Assembly (NCBI GenBank): GCA_022385805.1
Contig: MU277680.1
Location: 70,693 to 134,692, forward strand
Length of the DNA: 64,000 nt
Direction of reading: 5' to 3'
Source: Pilatotrama ljubarskyi
Lineage: Eukaryota > Basidiomycota > Agaricomycetes > Polyporales > Polyporaceae
Below are positions 1-11,807 of the stretch, piece by piece (within the stretch, counting starts at the first letter, position 1; each line of letters begins with the position of its first letter). Both the position numbers and the translations under genes were made by a program. The notes beneath the pieces were generated by a model. The model was not told the DNA's origin and did not search any database. It worked only from the letters and a program-made list of their open reading frames with translations.

Positions 1-1936
1 GGTGGTACGCTGCCCACCCGGACCCCGCGAACATCGACAGCGGGAGCGGGTTCACGAGGTCGTTCGCGGAGACGCAGTATGGCGCGACTTCTTCGAAGGG
101 TGCGGCTTCGAGGTCCGCTGGTCGGCTGTTGATGCGCACTGGGGGGACGCGCAGCCGCGGATCTTGCGCTGCGAGGGCCGGGATGCGTCCTGCGGAGTCG
201 CGGTCGGCGATGGGCGCGGGGTTCGCACCCCCCGCGCCTTCGCGGTCCTTGTTGTCCTCGGCTACTGCACCTGCGGCAGCACCCTTACGCTGCGCGACGC
301 CTCCGAAGAGCCCCCGAGCGTCAGTAGGCTGCTTCGCCTGGCCATCAGCGTAGACTGGGGCGGCAGGAGAAGGGAGCGCCTCTGCGGAGTGTCCGGTGAT
401 AGCGGCCCAGGCGTTGCAGATCTGCGACTGGAAGTAGGAGACGAGTACGTCCGCGATGACTTCGTGGCCCGCCGCATTGGCGAGGACGGGGTCGGTGAAG
501 TACTTGTTGATGGAAGCGGGGTTTTCCATGTACTTCGGGTACAGTATGGGCTTCACGCTGTATTAAATATCAGCGTGATGCACAAACACTTGAAGATAGC
601 GGCATATACCTGATGTGAGGCACGTCGTAGAAGTGCGACACGAGACTGTGCCAGTGGTCCGCACCTGCAAATCCTCTCGACTGGGCCACCTGCGGGCTGA
701 AATGACCCAGGATGAGGACGGCCGGGGCATCGGGGCGGATCAGGATCGACCGGATGAGAAGCTCGAACTCGTCCATTGACGCTTCCATGCTGCGGCAAGT
801 TCGCATGAGTTCGCGCATTTGCCGTTACGGGAACCGAATCGAAAGCTTACTTGGCGTCGTCAACGTCCAACTCGACGATCACCAGGTCCGTGATGTCAGG
901 GATGTGGTGCGCGTTGCAGAAAGAGAAGTACGACGAGCTCGTGCGGCGCATTGCTCCGTTGGTGAGCTCGGACGCAGGGTGCGGGAATACGCCGTTCCAC
1001 CAGTTGAAGAACCGCGCCGGATAGCAGCTGGGCGCGAGCGGGTCGTCGCCTGCGCCGTGGCATGCGGATACTGCGAAACGACGTCAGCATGTGCGCTCTA
1101 TCGTCACATACAACGTTCAGATTCGTGGCTCGAGAGTGAGTGAACCCTTCGGAACCTAAAGCGATATGAAAGCAACGTAAGGCGGCTGGCGGCGGAGACG
1201 AGACGACCTGCGGTACGTCATTCCTCAGGTACCGTCCATGGGAAGCAAAGTTAAGGACTTGTGTGGGACGGTCACAACGGGAGCATCGCTCTATCACCTC
1301 CGGCCGGGAGCAGTGTGAAATGCGAGAAGATATGCCGCCGAACGCAGCATGCGGGCGACAGACAGCATCACTGTAGGACGCTGACCCGCGCCGCTATCAC
1401 GCCTGCTATCACCGTCCAGCCCGCCTGAGCAAGCTCGGGGGGACAAGCAGACAGATTGAATCTGCAGAGACGTGTTGCGTAATGTCATGCTCACCTGAAC
1501 CGCCAATGACACTGATGGTCACCGGAAGCCCTGAGAGGGCTTTGTGAATGACGCGCTGTATACGCGCACCGCTCCCCGTGTGGTAGCGGGTTTGGGAGAG
1601 GACAATGGGGTCGTACTTTGACGCAAGCGCGTCACCCGGACCCAATGCGGGGCAGAAAGGGAACGGGTTGGCGTCGTCAGAGATGTTGAGGTAGTTCTTG
1701 GGCTTGAGGTCGGCGTGGAGGAGACGATGTCGAGGATTAGACGTGTCCGAGGGCAGTATAGAGCGAGTGAAGAGGATAAGAGCGACGAAGGCGACGAGGA
1801 TGAGCCATATCCGGTTGGTGACCCCGAGGCTCTTCTGGTGCAGACGGGAGGGGGTCTTTTCGGAGTCTGCGCCCATGCGTGCGGGCGGCGGGGGAGCAGA
1901 GATGTGGGCGACTGCCTTGCCTGCGCGGCGCTGCAT
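1..1936 (-). CDS. Membrane-anchored SGNH-hydrolase family protein (CAP64-like), 3' end cut by window
   Basis: Spliced model on the minus strand: 1936..1495, 1070..851, 789..610, 557..1, phases consistent. The first exon carries a cytoplasmic stretch, then one hydrophobic anchor (RIWLILVAFVALILF) about 43 residues from the chosen Met, so a type II membrane protein facing the secretory lumen is likely. The motif VIGGSVSACHGAGDD, created exactly across the first intron, is the nucleophile block of this fungal SGNH family. Later blocks (NWWNGVFPHPASELTNGA, VIVELDVDD, LILGHFSPQ) agree. The family is linked to glycan esterase/acetyl-transfer chemistry by similarity only; substrate unknown. Met 1936 was preferred over an in-frame ATG at 2059 and a later one at 1876. 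Intron 1 is long (424 bp). Head-to-head with the CAP59-type gene. Confidence 0.8.
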
Positions 1937-2376
1937 CCGCGAGCTGCTCACCGCAGACTGTAAGGAGGAGATGGTGGTGGTGGGAGGAGGAAGAGAAGGA
2001 GCGGAAGGGAAAGGAGGTCGTCGTCGACAGTCAAGGTGGCAGCCAATCTGCCCTCCCAAAACGGGACAAAATGGGCGTCTACTATGCGCTTTCTGGCGTT
2101 CCTGACCGTATCCCCTCTCCTCCTCCCTCCTGTCCTCCTTATCCTCCTCCGCTCTCTGGCCCCTGCGCTCGTATACCCTACACGCTCAGCTATCGTTATT
2201 CTCTCTTAATTTGCTTATTGGGGCGCGCCCGGGACGATAAGCCGTTCTCTGAATCACTGCACAGGCCTCCACCACGCACCCAGGCTGGTCACTGTCGGAG
2301 GTAGCGCGTCGGAACGCACACAGAACGAGAACTCTAGGAGCGGTACGTCCGAAGCAGCTTTCTCCACCGTAAAACC
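1937..2376. promoter_or_regulatory. Shared divergent promoter region, SGNH hydrolase / CAP59-type gene
   Basis: About 440 bp separate the two start codons. The stretch near 2104-2160 is pyrimidine-rich (repeated CCTCCT runs), as in many fungal promoters. No clear TATA box was seen on either side. Co-regulation is inferred from the arrangement only. Confidence 0.45.
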
Positions 2377-4412
2377 ATGGCCTCTTATCGCGAGCTCAGA
2401 ATTTGGTTGCGCGCAATGCAGCCACGGAGTAAACACCCCCTCCAGCGCATCCCGACATGGGTCGCCCTCTCCATCGGGATCATGGTCGGCCTCTTTGTCT
2501 CAAAAATGTTCTCGGCGGTGAGTGACATGTTTCCAAATTGCTAGCTGCAGGGAGGTGGGCGGCTTCCAAGTCTATGTACGTGCTTGTGAATCAAGGAAGC
2601 GCTACTGTAGGAGCTCGCTGCGTCCGTCAGCAGGAGCAGTAGTCGTCACAATCCGTCTTCATTTGCGCCTTATGACATGTATCATGCGACATTATAGCGT
2701 TCACGCCTGTGCATGTGTCATCGCACATATGGAGACATGAAAGCCGCTTGTGCCTTGGAGGCATTGGCCGTACTTCAACTGTGTACTGATAGTAACCTGA
2801 CAGTCGAGTACCTCGGCATGGAGAGGCCGTCATGCGCCAGTGCTTCCATCTTCTCGGTCTCCAGCAAGAACACCACTCACGTTACCAACACTCGAACAAC
2901 GAAGACGTGTTCTGGACCTCGTCACCCACCTCTCCCCGCATTATACGAAGGAATGCACACGACCGGCCCAGCCCATGTATAAGGAGCAAGCTGCAGAACG
3001 GTATGCCTCCTTGATCGGCCACCAGTCGCCCGCGTCCTCGTCCTGGCTCGACACGCTCGGACTCGGGAGCAACGTCGACGGCGACTACGTGCCCTCCTCT
3101 TCGCGACGGTTTGGGCCGGACTCGCACAAGTACTTCTTCGCAATCAATCTGTACAACTCATTCGACATCATCCCGGACCTGTTCGCGACGCTCTTCCGCG
3201 TCGCGGCGATACTGGGGTACCACAACGTGTATGTGTCGATCTACGAGAACGGGTCGACGGACCAGACGAAGGCGCTCCTGCGCATCTTCGATGCACTCTG
3301 CCGCAGCGTCGGCCTGCGCGTCACGATCCGCACGTCGATGCGCACCCGTGGCGCCTTCAATCACCGCATCGAGTACCTCGCCGAGGTGCGCAATGCCGCG
3401 TTCGTGCCGCTGCATGAGCTCCGCGACGCCGAGAACGAGTATTTTGACACGATCATCTTCATGAACGACATCCTGCCGTGCGTGGACGACCTCCTCGAGC
3501 TCATCTGGCAGAGTCGGAGGAACAATGCGGGCATCACCTGCGCCGCTGACTACATGTACCACGAGGAACTCGTAGGTCTCACAGCCCATGTTCACTATCG
3601 AAAGCTCACCACTCTCCAGGGCTCGCCGGTGTTCTACGACAATTGGGTCGCCCGCGACATAAACGGCACCGCGCTAGAAAACGCCCCGTTCGAATCCATC
3701 TTCCAGCACGGCCCCTCCCAGCAGCGCTTTATGCAGCACCTGCCGATCCAGGTGCAGTCCTGCTGGAACGGCATCGCCATACTCGACCCCGCGCCGTTCT
3801 ACTCGCCGCCGCACGTGCGCTTCCGCATGGCGCGCATCACCGAGGGCGAGTGCTCCGCGAGCGAGTGCTCGCTCATCTGCAACGACTACTGGGAGGCGGG
3901 GTACGGTCGCATCCTGATGGTGCCCCGGGTGAAGCTCGCATATGACCATGTGCGTCCCGCTCTTTCGGCGCCCTATGTTCGTGGTGTATGCGAGGGAAAC
4001 TGACGGTATTGCCCACCTGTACAGCGTGTGTGGGACATCATCCACCCCGCCCGCCGGAACCTCACCGCGATCCGGGGCTACGTCCGCCTCGGAGGGCTGC
4101 CGGATAATCCGCGCACGGACCCGCAAGATCGCGCCTGGTTCGGGCCGCATGACCGTCTCTTCACCGAGGAGGAAAGCGAACCTATCGACTTCCAGCCAGG
4201 CCCCGAGTACGGTGAGTATCGTGCCCTTCTATCCCTGCACGTGAAGAGATGTCTCATTGTTGACGTTCGTACTAGTATGGTGCTGGGGTTGGGACGGCGC
4301 AGGCGACTTGGACGGGCCGGACGTGGATCCTATCTGGGAGCGCATGCCGAACAAGTCGACGAGACCGGATGCGGTCAAGGTCCGCCACGACCGCAGCCTC
4401 CTGTACGTATGA
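2377..4412 (+). CDS. CAP59/CMT1-type alpha-1,3-mannosyltransferase
   Basis: Five exons: 2377..2517, 2804..3571, 3620..3949, 4025..4211, 4276..4412; 520 residues. A single N-terminal transmembrane segment (WVALSIGIMVGLFVSKMF) predicts a type II Golgi enzyme. The remainder matches the fungal cryptococcal mannosyltransferase family (CAP59/CMT1): YFFAINLYNSFDIIPDLF, YVSIYENGSTDQTK, FMNDILPCVDDLLELI, and the C-terminal block VWCWGWDGAGDLDGPD. This last block appears only after the 4212-4275 intron is removed, which supports the splice model. The 48-bp intron at 3572 has no stop and keeps frame. Known members act on mannose-containing surface glycans; the acceptor here is unknown. The divergent neighbour is an SGNH hydrolase from the same functional area. 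Confidence 0.88.
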
Positions 4413-5005
4413 TCCGCTGCCCGCGCTAGGAGTGCACAGGATGCTCAGGGAGCGGATGGATTCGAGCAGGTGGAGTGCTCGAGCGAGGTTGAGGGGGACA
4501 CTTAGAACGCAATATTGTACATAGGGTCCACCCATCGTTATCGGTTCGCTGTCGGGTACGTCGGCGTGCGAGTGTGCACCGTGCCATTGTTGTCAGTTAC
4601 AGTCTTGCACGGCGTAATGAGACCCTGCAGATTGCAGGGTTCGAGAAGCTCGCCAGATGCAGCGGTACGATCCCAGCGCTGGTTCATGCAGCTTGCAAAC
4701 GGCCGTCATGGTTGAAAATGAGTGCATATATGCATATGACCATAGGGCATAGAGGGATGCGATGCGATGGTAGTACAATGCGGTGTGCGTAGAAGTACAT
4801 CTACACGGAACAAACACGAAGAGAATAAGTTAGGTCAAGCACCACCGCACCCTCACACCACGCTGACACTACTGCCAGCGCATCTGGCTCCGGGTGGGTG
4901 TCGAATACAACCCGCAGAGCGACGAAACAGAACAGAACAGAACAAACATGAACGAATTCGGAACCCGACGCAACGGATGCGAACCAGTCGCACACGTCCG
5001 CCGGC
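4413..5005. other. Intergenic, no gene seen
   Basis: Convergent intergenic region between the CAP59-type gene and the DUF7587 gene. Only short ORFs without family features are present. Confidence 0.6.
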
Positions 5006-6700
5006 TCACGAGAAGTGGTTGGAGATCTCCCTCCGGTGCGGCGAGACGACGCAGAGCGCGATGAACGCGCCCGTGAAGAAGCCCGTGAGCAGCGCCGACG
5101 CGGTGCGTGCGTAGTAGTCCCGAGAGGACTCGTCTTCTGACCGTGTGCCGAAGATCCAGCGTGCTGCACAGGCGGAGAGGGAGGGCGATGGTGAAGGGAT
5201 GGCTGGAGACTTTTCCGATGGTGAAGGCGTCGCCTGAGGGGCGTCGGAGTCAGTGGGAACGGCGGGTTTCACGATAATCGCCTCGGGGTCTGCGACCTCC
5301 GCGACTGGCTCAGCGATCTCTGTGACGATCTCGGCGATTTCAACCGCTGGCTTCGCCTCTTCCGCATCTGGCTGCGTGACGTCCTCCGTCCGTGGAGGCG
5401 GGAGGATCTCGGTAACCCTCACCCTCATCTTCTCACCCGCCGAGGGGTCGACAACGAAGACGGGCTCCCTGTCGGCCTTCACCTCTTCCTCGTCCATGAC
5501 GGACGCAGTAGACGACACCGGCGGCGTCGAGAGACCGAGGTGTCCCAGGTGCGCGCTCCCGCGCACGTGGTACGCCCTTGCGAGGTGCTCCAGCCCGCCG
5601 ACAATATCCTGCATGCGCGTCGCATCCGCGAGCGCCTGCGTCCGCCGAGCCTCCCGCGCCTCTTCGCCGACGATATGCACCAGGCAGCGAATCAAGTCCC
5701 GGATCTCCGGATGCTCGCGCACCCACCACATTCCCGGCCATCGAGCGATGCCCAATGCCAGCTCAGACGCCGATGCGGTGCACGTCGTGAAGTCGTCCGT
5801 CGCGAGCTTATGGAACCACGGGCGGAGCATGCCGATGGCGAGGCGCACCGCGCCGGCGGTCGTGTCGCGCATGCGGCGGTCGAGGGACAGGCGGAGGAAC
5901 CGCTCGGACATGTCCTGGCAGAAGAGCTTGTACGTGTACTTCTTGCGCTCGTAGTCCCACGCGACGCGGGAGATGGGCGTGTCCTTGAGCGGTGACTGCT
6001 CCGGGTTGAGCATGTACGAGGGGAGCTTGGTGAGCAGCTGGACGAGCGGGACGGAGGCGAGGACGGCGGTGCCCGGGATGTAGCCGTAGACGAGCACGTC
6101 TTGCGCCTCGAGTGCGTACCGGTACCACTTCCAGTGGTCCTGGTGGCGACTGCGGTGAGGTGTGAGTGTCAGACTCTGACGTCAATGGAAGGGAAAGACT
6201 GCGTACTCCTTGGGAGCACCCTCGCGCAGGAGCTCGACTGCGGTGACCGCACGACCGACCAACGCCTTCGCGTCGATGACGGCGATCTCAATCGAGTGCT
6301 TCATACCGTGGTGGTACCTCCGCGTCGCCTCCCAGATCGCCCACGCGAAGCTGAATGACGTCGAGACAAACGGTGATGTCGCCCTTGTCGTCCAGTCCAT
6401 ATGCCGTGCAACGTCTGCGTACGTATAGCTCGAAGGTGCACGGTACGGCGAGACGGTGGAACCTCGGAAGGCGGACGAGGAGACGTTGTCCGCGAACATC
6501 TGCCCGACAAAGTAGGGCTCGGTGTTGTCGTAGAAGGGGGAGGGCTCCTTGGGCGTGTGCACCCGGAAGAGGAACGAGTTGCTCTCGACGAGCTGCTCAA
6601 AGCTGACCTCTGGGCCGAAGCCGTACTGGGGCAGCGCATGGCGCTCCTGCGCGGGGAGCTCGACCGGACTGCGTGGGCTGTCAAACTCGCTTGCACCCAT
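5006..6700 (-). CDS. DUF7587-type protein with C-terminal membrane anchor
   Basis: Two exons: 6700..6207 and 6149..5006, joined in phase to give 545 residues. The N-terminal half has FLFRVHTPKEPSPFYD, DWTTRATSPFVSTSFSFAWA and HHGMKHSIEIAVIDA, then, across the intron, DHWKWYRYALEAQDVLVYGYIPGTAVLAS. I recognise this arrangement as the DUF7587 family of basidiomycetes; its function is unknown. The C-terminal third is acidic and low-complexity (repeated EIAE/VAEVAD), then a single hydrophobic segment (ALLTGFFTGAFIALCVV) close to the end suggests tail anchoring. The family shape recalls ADP-ribosyltransferase-like folds that bear 'FR' and 'STS' motifs, but I could not verify that. Confidence 0.8.
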
Positions 6701-7873
6701 GACGAAGAGAAAAGAAATTCGAAGGGTAGAAAGAAGAGGGAGGGAGGAGTAGAGGCGGGGGGTTGAAAAGATGGTATCGCGGATGATGGAGGGGATCTCT
6801 CGCGCATGGATGCGATAGCTGCTCTATATGTATCTGAGGGCCTACCTTGCGCACTCCGAGAGCACGCCCTTGCAATGTTGCGGAACGCGCGGATCGACAC
6901 GCGCCTGCAACGAGGCCTGGGTTTGCATCCGGTCCGTCGAGGCAGGGGGTGCCTCGCGTGTACATCGCCATCGAGGAATGTGCGAGACGAAGCGATATTA
7001 GCACAGGAACGCCGAGAAGGTAGGTCGAGATTAAATCCCGTGGCCCAGGGCATCCGTTCCGCTGCTCCGAGGGTCCAATGTCCGAGACCCGGCCACACTT
7101 CGCAACCTGCGCTGTTTCCACGAACAGCAGCATCGTGGATCTTTGGCAAGTCTCACTCGGCCCTTCCTCAAGTCAGATGGCACGGCGGCTGTGCACTACT
7201 GGCGCCCACAGGAACTTCGCGTCCGCCTTGCAAGGCGTCCGCTCCCCTCTCCAGGATGAAAACTTATGAAGCTCCCGCTCAGCACACGGAGGAGAGGAGT
7301 AAGTGCACTCAGGCTGCAATGGTATGGGAGCATACGTACCTTCCATGTTGCCACACCTGTACGGCGAAGTATTGTTAATAAAGTCCAAGGAGGCTCCGCA
7401 GGACGTAAGTCGTCGTCGACTCTTCTCTCTTCCAGTTCAAAATCCACTGACGCATGTTATTTCACAGAGTATACGATCCGTTCTGCAACACCAATCGTTG
7501 GCGCAGGCTTTTATACTGTAGAAAACGATGTGCAACTTCAGCAGACACTCCCGCCGAGCCGAATATTGGACGACGCACCTGCGATCAAGCTATCCAGCGC
7601 TGGCCATGCTTGGAGTATGCGACGCACGGTAGGCAGCACAGACGCTATCCGAGATGGCCTTACCACCTCAGCACTCATAGCAACTATGAGTCGCCCAAAT
7701 GCACCACCCTTCCAACAGTCTCATAGCTCCACTATGCTGGTTCGCCCGCAGCTGAGCGCTGAGCTCGGGCCAGGTCGGAATGTTGCGTCATGTCAAACGA
7801 CCCGCCGTCTCTGCCTCAATACGAGTTAGCATAGAACACCGTCCCCCACGTCGAGACGCGCCGATCTGAAGCG
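6701..7873. other. Intergenic, no gene seen
   Basis: About 1.2 kb between two minus-strand genes; 5' region of the DUF7587 gene (pyrimidine-rich on the minus strand just upstream of its ATG). ORFs in all frames overlap each other and show no motifs. Confidence 0.55.
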
Positions 7874-8660
7874 TCAATACACGTAGGGAATCAGCGCATA
7901 CGGCACCCTCCTCACCCACTCCTCCCACTGCTTCCCGAACTCCTTCCTCAGCACCTCATCTTCCTTCCTCACGCGCTTTACAATGCCCACACAAGAGCCC
8001 ACCATCCCCGCCACCCTCGCGGCCACGGCCACCCTGCCCAGCGCCGTGCCCAGCACGCCGCTCTCGCGCAGCCACCCGCCCGGTGCGAGCTCCATCGCGA
8101 GCGTGCCCCCGAGCGCCGCGAGCACGCCGGTGTAGGATGGGTGGCGGACGAACGCGTAGGGGCCAGAGGTGACGAGCTTGTGCTCCTTGAGCAGCGCGAG
8201 CTCGAAGGTGAAGTGCCGCCCGAGCGCGCGGTAGCACCACTTGCGGAGGGCGGCCCCGCAGATGAGCGAGAGCAGTCCGAGGAGGAACTGTCGCGAGAGG
8301 GTGAGGCGCTGTGCAGAAGAGGGATCCTTGAAGAGGAAGGAGAGGGCTGCGGAGGCGGCGGGCGCGTGCGCATCTTTCGTGAGGAGCGCGGCAATCTCGC
8401 AGGCGCAGATGCTCCATGAGCAAGCCTGAGCAGGAAGGGGCATCAGCGGGACCCTCTTAAACGCATCGCCGGAGGCGACGGGATGTACATACCAGTCCAA
8501 CGCGAATCGCTGCGCTTATGTTGCGAGTGACCGCGTGGCCTTCCCCGAAAGCAGACATCTCCTCCGCCTTCGGGCGTGCGTTGGGGGGAAAATACGCGAC
8601 CCATTCAGCGGCCATGGCCACGACGAGCGCGGCAACCTTCAACAATGCCGGTGAAGCCAT
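7874..8660 (-). CDS. Isoprenylcysteine carboxyl methyltransferase-like protein, copy A
   Basis: Two exons: 8660..8493 and 8425..7874; 239 residues, phase-0 intron of 67 bp. Several hydrophobic helices are followed by the ICMT signature region: RKWCYRALGRHFTFELALLKEHKLVTSGPYAFVRHPSYTG, with the conserved RHP and the C-terminal EDEVLRKEFGKQWEEW block that binds SAM and the prenylcysteine in ICMT/Ste14 enzymes. It should methylate C-terminal prenylcysteine in the ER membrane, or be a related membrane methyltransferase. The neighbour at 9379-10198 is a paralogue with exactly the same exon lengths (168 and 552 nt), so this is a tandem duplication. Confidence 0.86.
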
Positions 8661-9378
8661 GTCGTCGAAATCAAGATTCCTTTCGTGGTAGAGCAGCAGA
8701 CGGTACCGTACTATGGTGTACCTTTGGAGGAGTACGGGGGTAAGGAGTCGTGTGTTCGTGACTTAGGCTGCGAGCGCATGTCCGATACTTTATGCATGTT
8801 GCGTACCCGCAACGCATTGCCACACCTCGGCCTTGTCCGGGCTAATCATGCTTTGAGGGTCGTGTAAATGCCGCTCTATATCAGCGGCTCGCCCGTTCGG
8901 TCGTTGGTTCCCTGCAAGGCGGCAACAGGACGGTGCGGAATGGCCGTCAACTGCGGGGCTCGGCTGCTACTTGGACGGCACCTCGGCGTCCGCGCCGCAA
9001 GCTGCTTACTTGGCACCTCCACGAGATACTTGTAGGCATAATCCTGTTGGCCACTGCAGTGAGCGGACCAAGGAAGGGCGAAGAATCCTTCGAGGGCGTA
9101 TGTCTTCAGCAGGAAGAGGTACAGGTTCGAATTCAAGTTCAAGTTGCGACTCGGAGGGTCGACGGGCGTGGCCACTCTCATCTTATCTTATCTCGGTCTT
9201 CACTCTTTCCCGCCAACGCCCTTCAAGTTTTTGCCCGGAAGAAAACACATCGAATCTCGAGGTCACTACGCGCAAGCTTTATTGGGGGGGGGGGGGACGA
9301 GAGCGCGTTGCATAATCATTGTGCGAGATCGACTATAGAATATCCTCGCGACAGCACCTGTCGAGAGCTCCTGCACGG
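8661..9378. other. Intergenic between ICMT copies, includes a 13-G run
   Basis: No gene recognised. A homopolymer of 13 G lies at 9284-9296, close to the 3' end of copy B. Confidence 0.6.
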
Positions 9379-10198
9379 TCAATACACGCATGGGATGAGC
9401 GCGTACGGCACCCTCCACGCCCACTCGTCCCACTGCGTCCCGAACTCCTTCCTCAACACCTCGTCCTCCTTCCGCGCGCCGCGCACGAAGCCCACGCTAA
9501 CGCACGCCATGACCGCCACCCAGACGGCCGCGGCCGACTTCCCCCAAGCCGTCTTAAGCCAGCCGCTCTCGCGGAGCCATCCCCCAGGGGCGAACTGCGT
9601 CGCTAGCATGCCCCCCATCGCCGCGATGACGCCCGTGTAGGATGGATGGCGCACGAACCCGTACGGCCCAGAGGTGACGAGCTTGTGCTCCCTGAGCACG
9701 GACAGCTGGAATGTGAAGTGCCGCCCGAGCGTACGGTAGCACCACTTGCGGAGCGCGGCCCCGGAGAGGAGCGCGAGGAGACCGAGGAGGAACGGCAGCG
9801 AGAAGGTAAGACGCTGCGCGGCGGACGGGTCTTTGAAGAGGAGGATGATTATCGTGGACGCGGTGGGTGTGTGGGCATCTTTAGCGAGGAGCGCGGCGAT
9901 CTCGCAAGCGTAGCCCGCCCAGCAGCATACCTGAAGGAAATGGGAGGAGTATCGGTGAGAGTACTGTACGTCAGCGAGGGCCTTCAAGCCCCAGGAAGAG
10001 GGAGCGCCGACGAGGGCAGACGAAGCGTACCTTGATACCGCGAGTCAGCACAATGGCGACGTGACTGAGCGTGTCGCCGCCGTTGTAAGCCGACGTATCC
10101 TCTGCCTTCAGGCGTGCGTTTGGCGGAGTGTACGCGACCCACTCCGCGAAAGTGGCCACGACTAGCGCGGCGATCTTCAGCATTGCCGTGGAGATCAT
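9379..10198 (-). CDS. Isoprenylcysteine carboxyl methyltransferase-like protein, copy B
   Basis: Two exons: 10198..10031 and 9930..9379; 239 residues. Exon lengths equal those of copy A, and the intron (100 bp) is in the same place and phase. ICMT features are intact: RKWCYRTLGRHFTF, LVTSGPYGFVRHPSYTG and EDEVLRKEFGTQWDEW. The start was set at 10198 (MISTAMLKIAALVV) because it aligns with copy A (MASPALLKVAALVV); an in-frame ATG sits 15 nt upstream. Differences are mostly in the N-terminal helix region and the last transmembrane region, while the catalytic tail is strongly kept, so both copies are probably functional. Confidence 0.86.
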
Positions 10199-10790
10199 GA
10201 TGCCGACCTTCAAATCCTCTTCGTTCTTGGTTTCGATGGAGTGAAGACTCCTGGTAGCGGTCGGAACGGCGGCAGGAGGTGTAGTAGTATCGTCCAGAGC
10301 GCGGGATGACAGTCGTTAGCCTGACTCTTGAGCCGGCCAGCACCGGAGCCGCGCAGGTGCGAGGGTGCGGTACTTAACCTGCCCGCCGGCATCGTCGGCC
10401 ACTCGATACTCACCAGCAGACCTTGGGAATGATATCAGTGGTTGATAGAAACGCACAGATCTAGGGAATGGACGTACGTTCATTGCGTGTTCGAAAGACA
10501 GGTGTGGTCAGTTCTTTGCCCCGTACTATACTGAATACGGGGATAGCCACAGGGTCCCTCCAGACAGCATACAGTACCAGACGTTCCATAAATCGAGCCT
10601 GGGCAGATATAGATAGCCCCGTGGCTCGATGGCCGCCCCCGCGACCGAAGCCGCCTAACGTCCATGGGCAGAAGAAGTACATGCACGCCTCGGCGTATAG
10701 CAGAGGGCAGTCCGTGCACCAAACATGCACACCTTGGGCTGGACTGACTTGCTGAACACTTTTATCTTTATACCGTCTACAAAAGGCCGA
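10199..10790. other. Intergenic upstream of ICMT copy B, up to the LTR element
   Basis: No gene recognised. It ends with the CCGA that appears to be the left half of the retrotransposon target-site duplication. Confidence 0.6.
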
Positions 10791-11552
10791 TGATGAACAC
10801 GGTTTCTTTTCGAGCGCGAAGCATGCGCGTCGGCTTCGAAGGAGTACGATTGCATCGCGAAGTAGGTAGGGTTAGGTTTCGGACGGATTTGGTAGCTTCG
10901 AGCGCTCGTAGATAGTTTCGTCATTGTTCGCGCGGATCACACATGTTTCGCTTAGTAGAGTACTTATTGTTCCCCTCCAGTACTTTCTACAAAGGGAGAA
11001 CAGCGAATGGACTGATCCTGCGACCACCACCTGCGTCTCTGCGTCTGCATCTGCGTTCCCTGCGACTCCCTGCGTCTTCCTGTGTTCTCTCTGCATTCTC
11101 CTGCGAATACTGCGTCTTCAAGCCTTCTGCACAGTCCTCGTCGAAGCTTCCCCAGTCAGTCGAACTCGCGTCGAAGCCATAGGAGCCGGTCGTAGGCTTC
11201 AAGAGACTCATAGCGGTCGCATTCCACTCGTTTAGAGTCGTTCTATAGTACGCCCTCGCCTTCTATTCATTTTCTTTCAGAGTACTTCGTCGCTCCTTCG
11301 GACGGACTAGCTTTCTGTCGGTAGCCTTCGGACTCGCATTCGAACTATCTGCGAAGTAGTCTAGCTCCCTTCAAGGACTTCTATACACCCTTCACACACT
11401 CCCTCTCCCCTTCTATCCCCTTTCTGAGCACTGTCTAGGACACACCGGGACTCCTCGCACCTTTCAGAGCTAGCGTTCGGAGGTAGTAGTTGTTTCATTC
11501 TATATCAGTAGGTAGTACCTCTACTGCGACTATCCCCCTACGCTGCGCATCA
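10791..11552 (+). repeat. 5' LTR
   Basis: 762 bp, identical in length and apparently in sequence to 14203-14964. It contains a stretch of imperfect CTGCGTCT-type repeats about 230-310 bp in. Starts TG, ends CA. Confidence 0.95.
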
Positions 11553-11555
11553 TTT

Positions 11556-11578
11556 TGGAGCCCACCGCGAGGGGGCTC
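11556..11578 (+). promoter_or_regulatory. Candidate primer-binding site and hairpin just after the 5' LTR
   Basis: Three bases after the LTR a TGGAGCCCACCG segment begins. A TGG start is what a tRNA 3'-CCA primer would pair with. The same stretch can fold, GAGCCC pairing with GGGCTC. The tRNA species was not identified. Confidence 0.45.
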
Positions 11579-11807
11579 TGGTGATCGATCCTAGCTGTTA
11601 TCACCCCCCATTCCTTCACTTCGCACTCCTTTCTCCTCCCAGTCCTTTCTCTTTGCAGACAGTTTATTTGCCCCCTCTCGGAGTCCTTCCCCCTGCCAAA
11701 ATTGTCGAGCCTTGCGGAGTTCCCTGGTCAGTAGCGGAGTAGCCTTCGGAGGAGCCCTATCCCAGCCCCAGCGGTCAGGCTGAGCCTTCACGAGCTGTCT
11801 CAAGCCT

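Noticed and set aside
2..613. 203-codon plus-strand ORF at the left edge
   Set aside because: It is the reverse-strand shadow of the last exon of the SGNH hydrolase; the minus reading has family motifs and the plus does not.
10468..10755. 95-codon ORF just before the LTR element
   Set aside because: No motif, overlaps several equally long ORFs on both strands.
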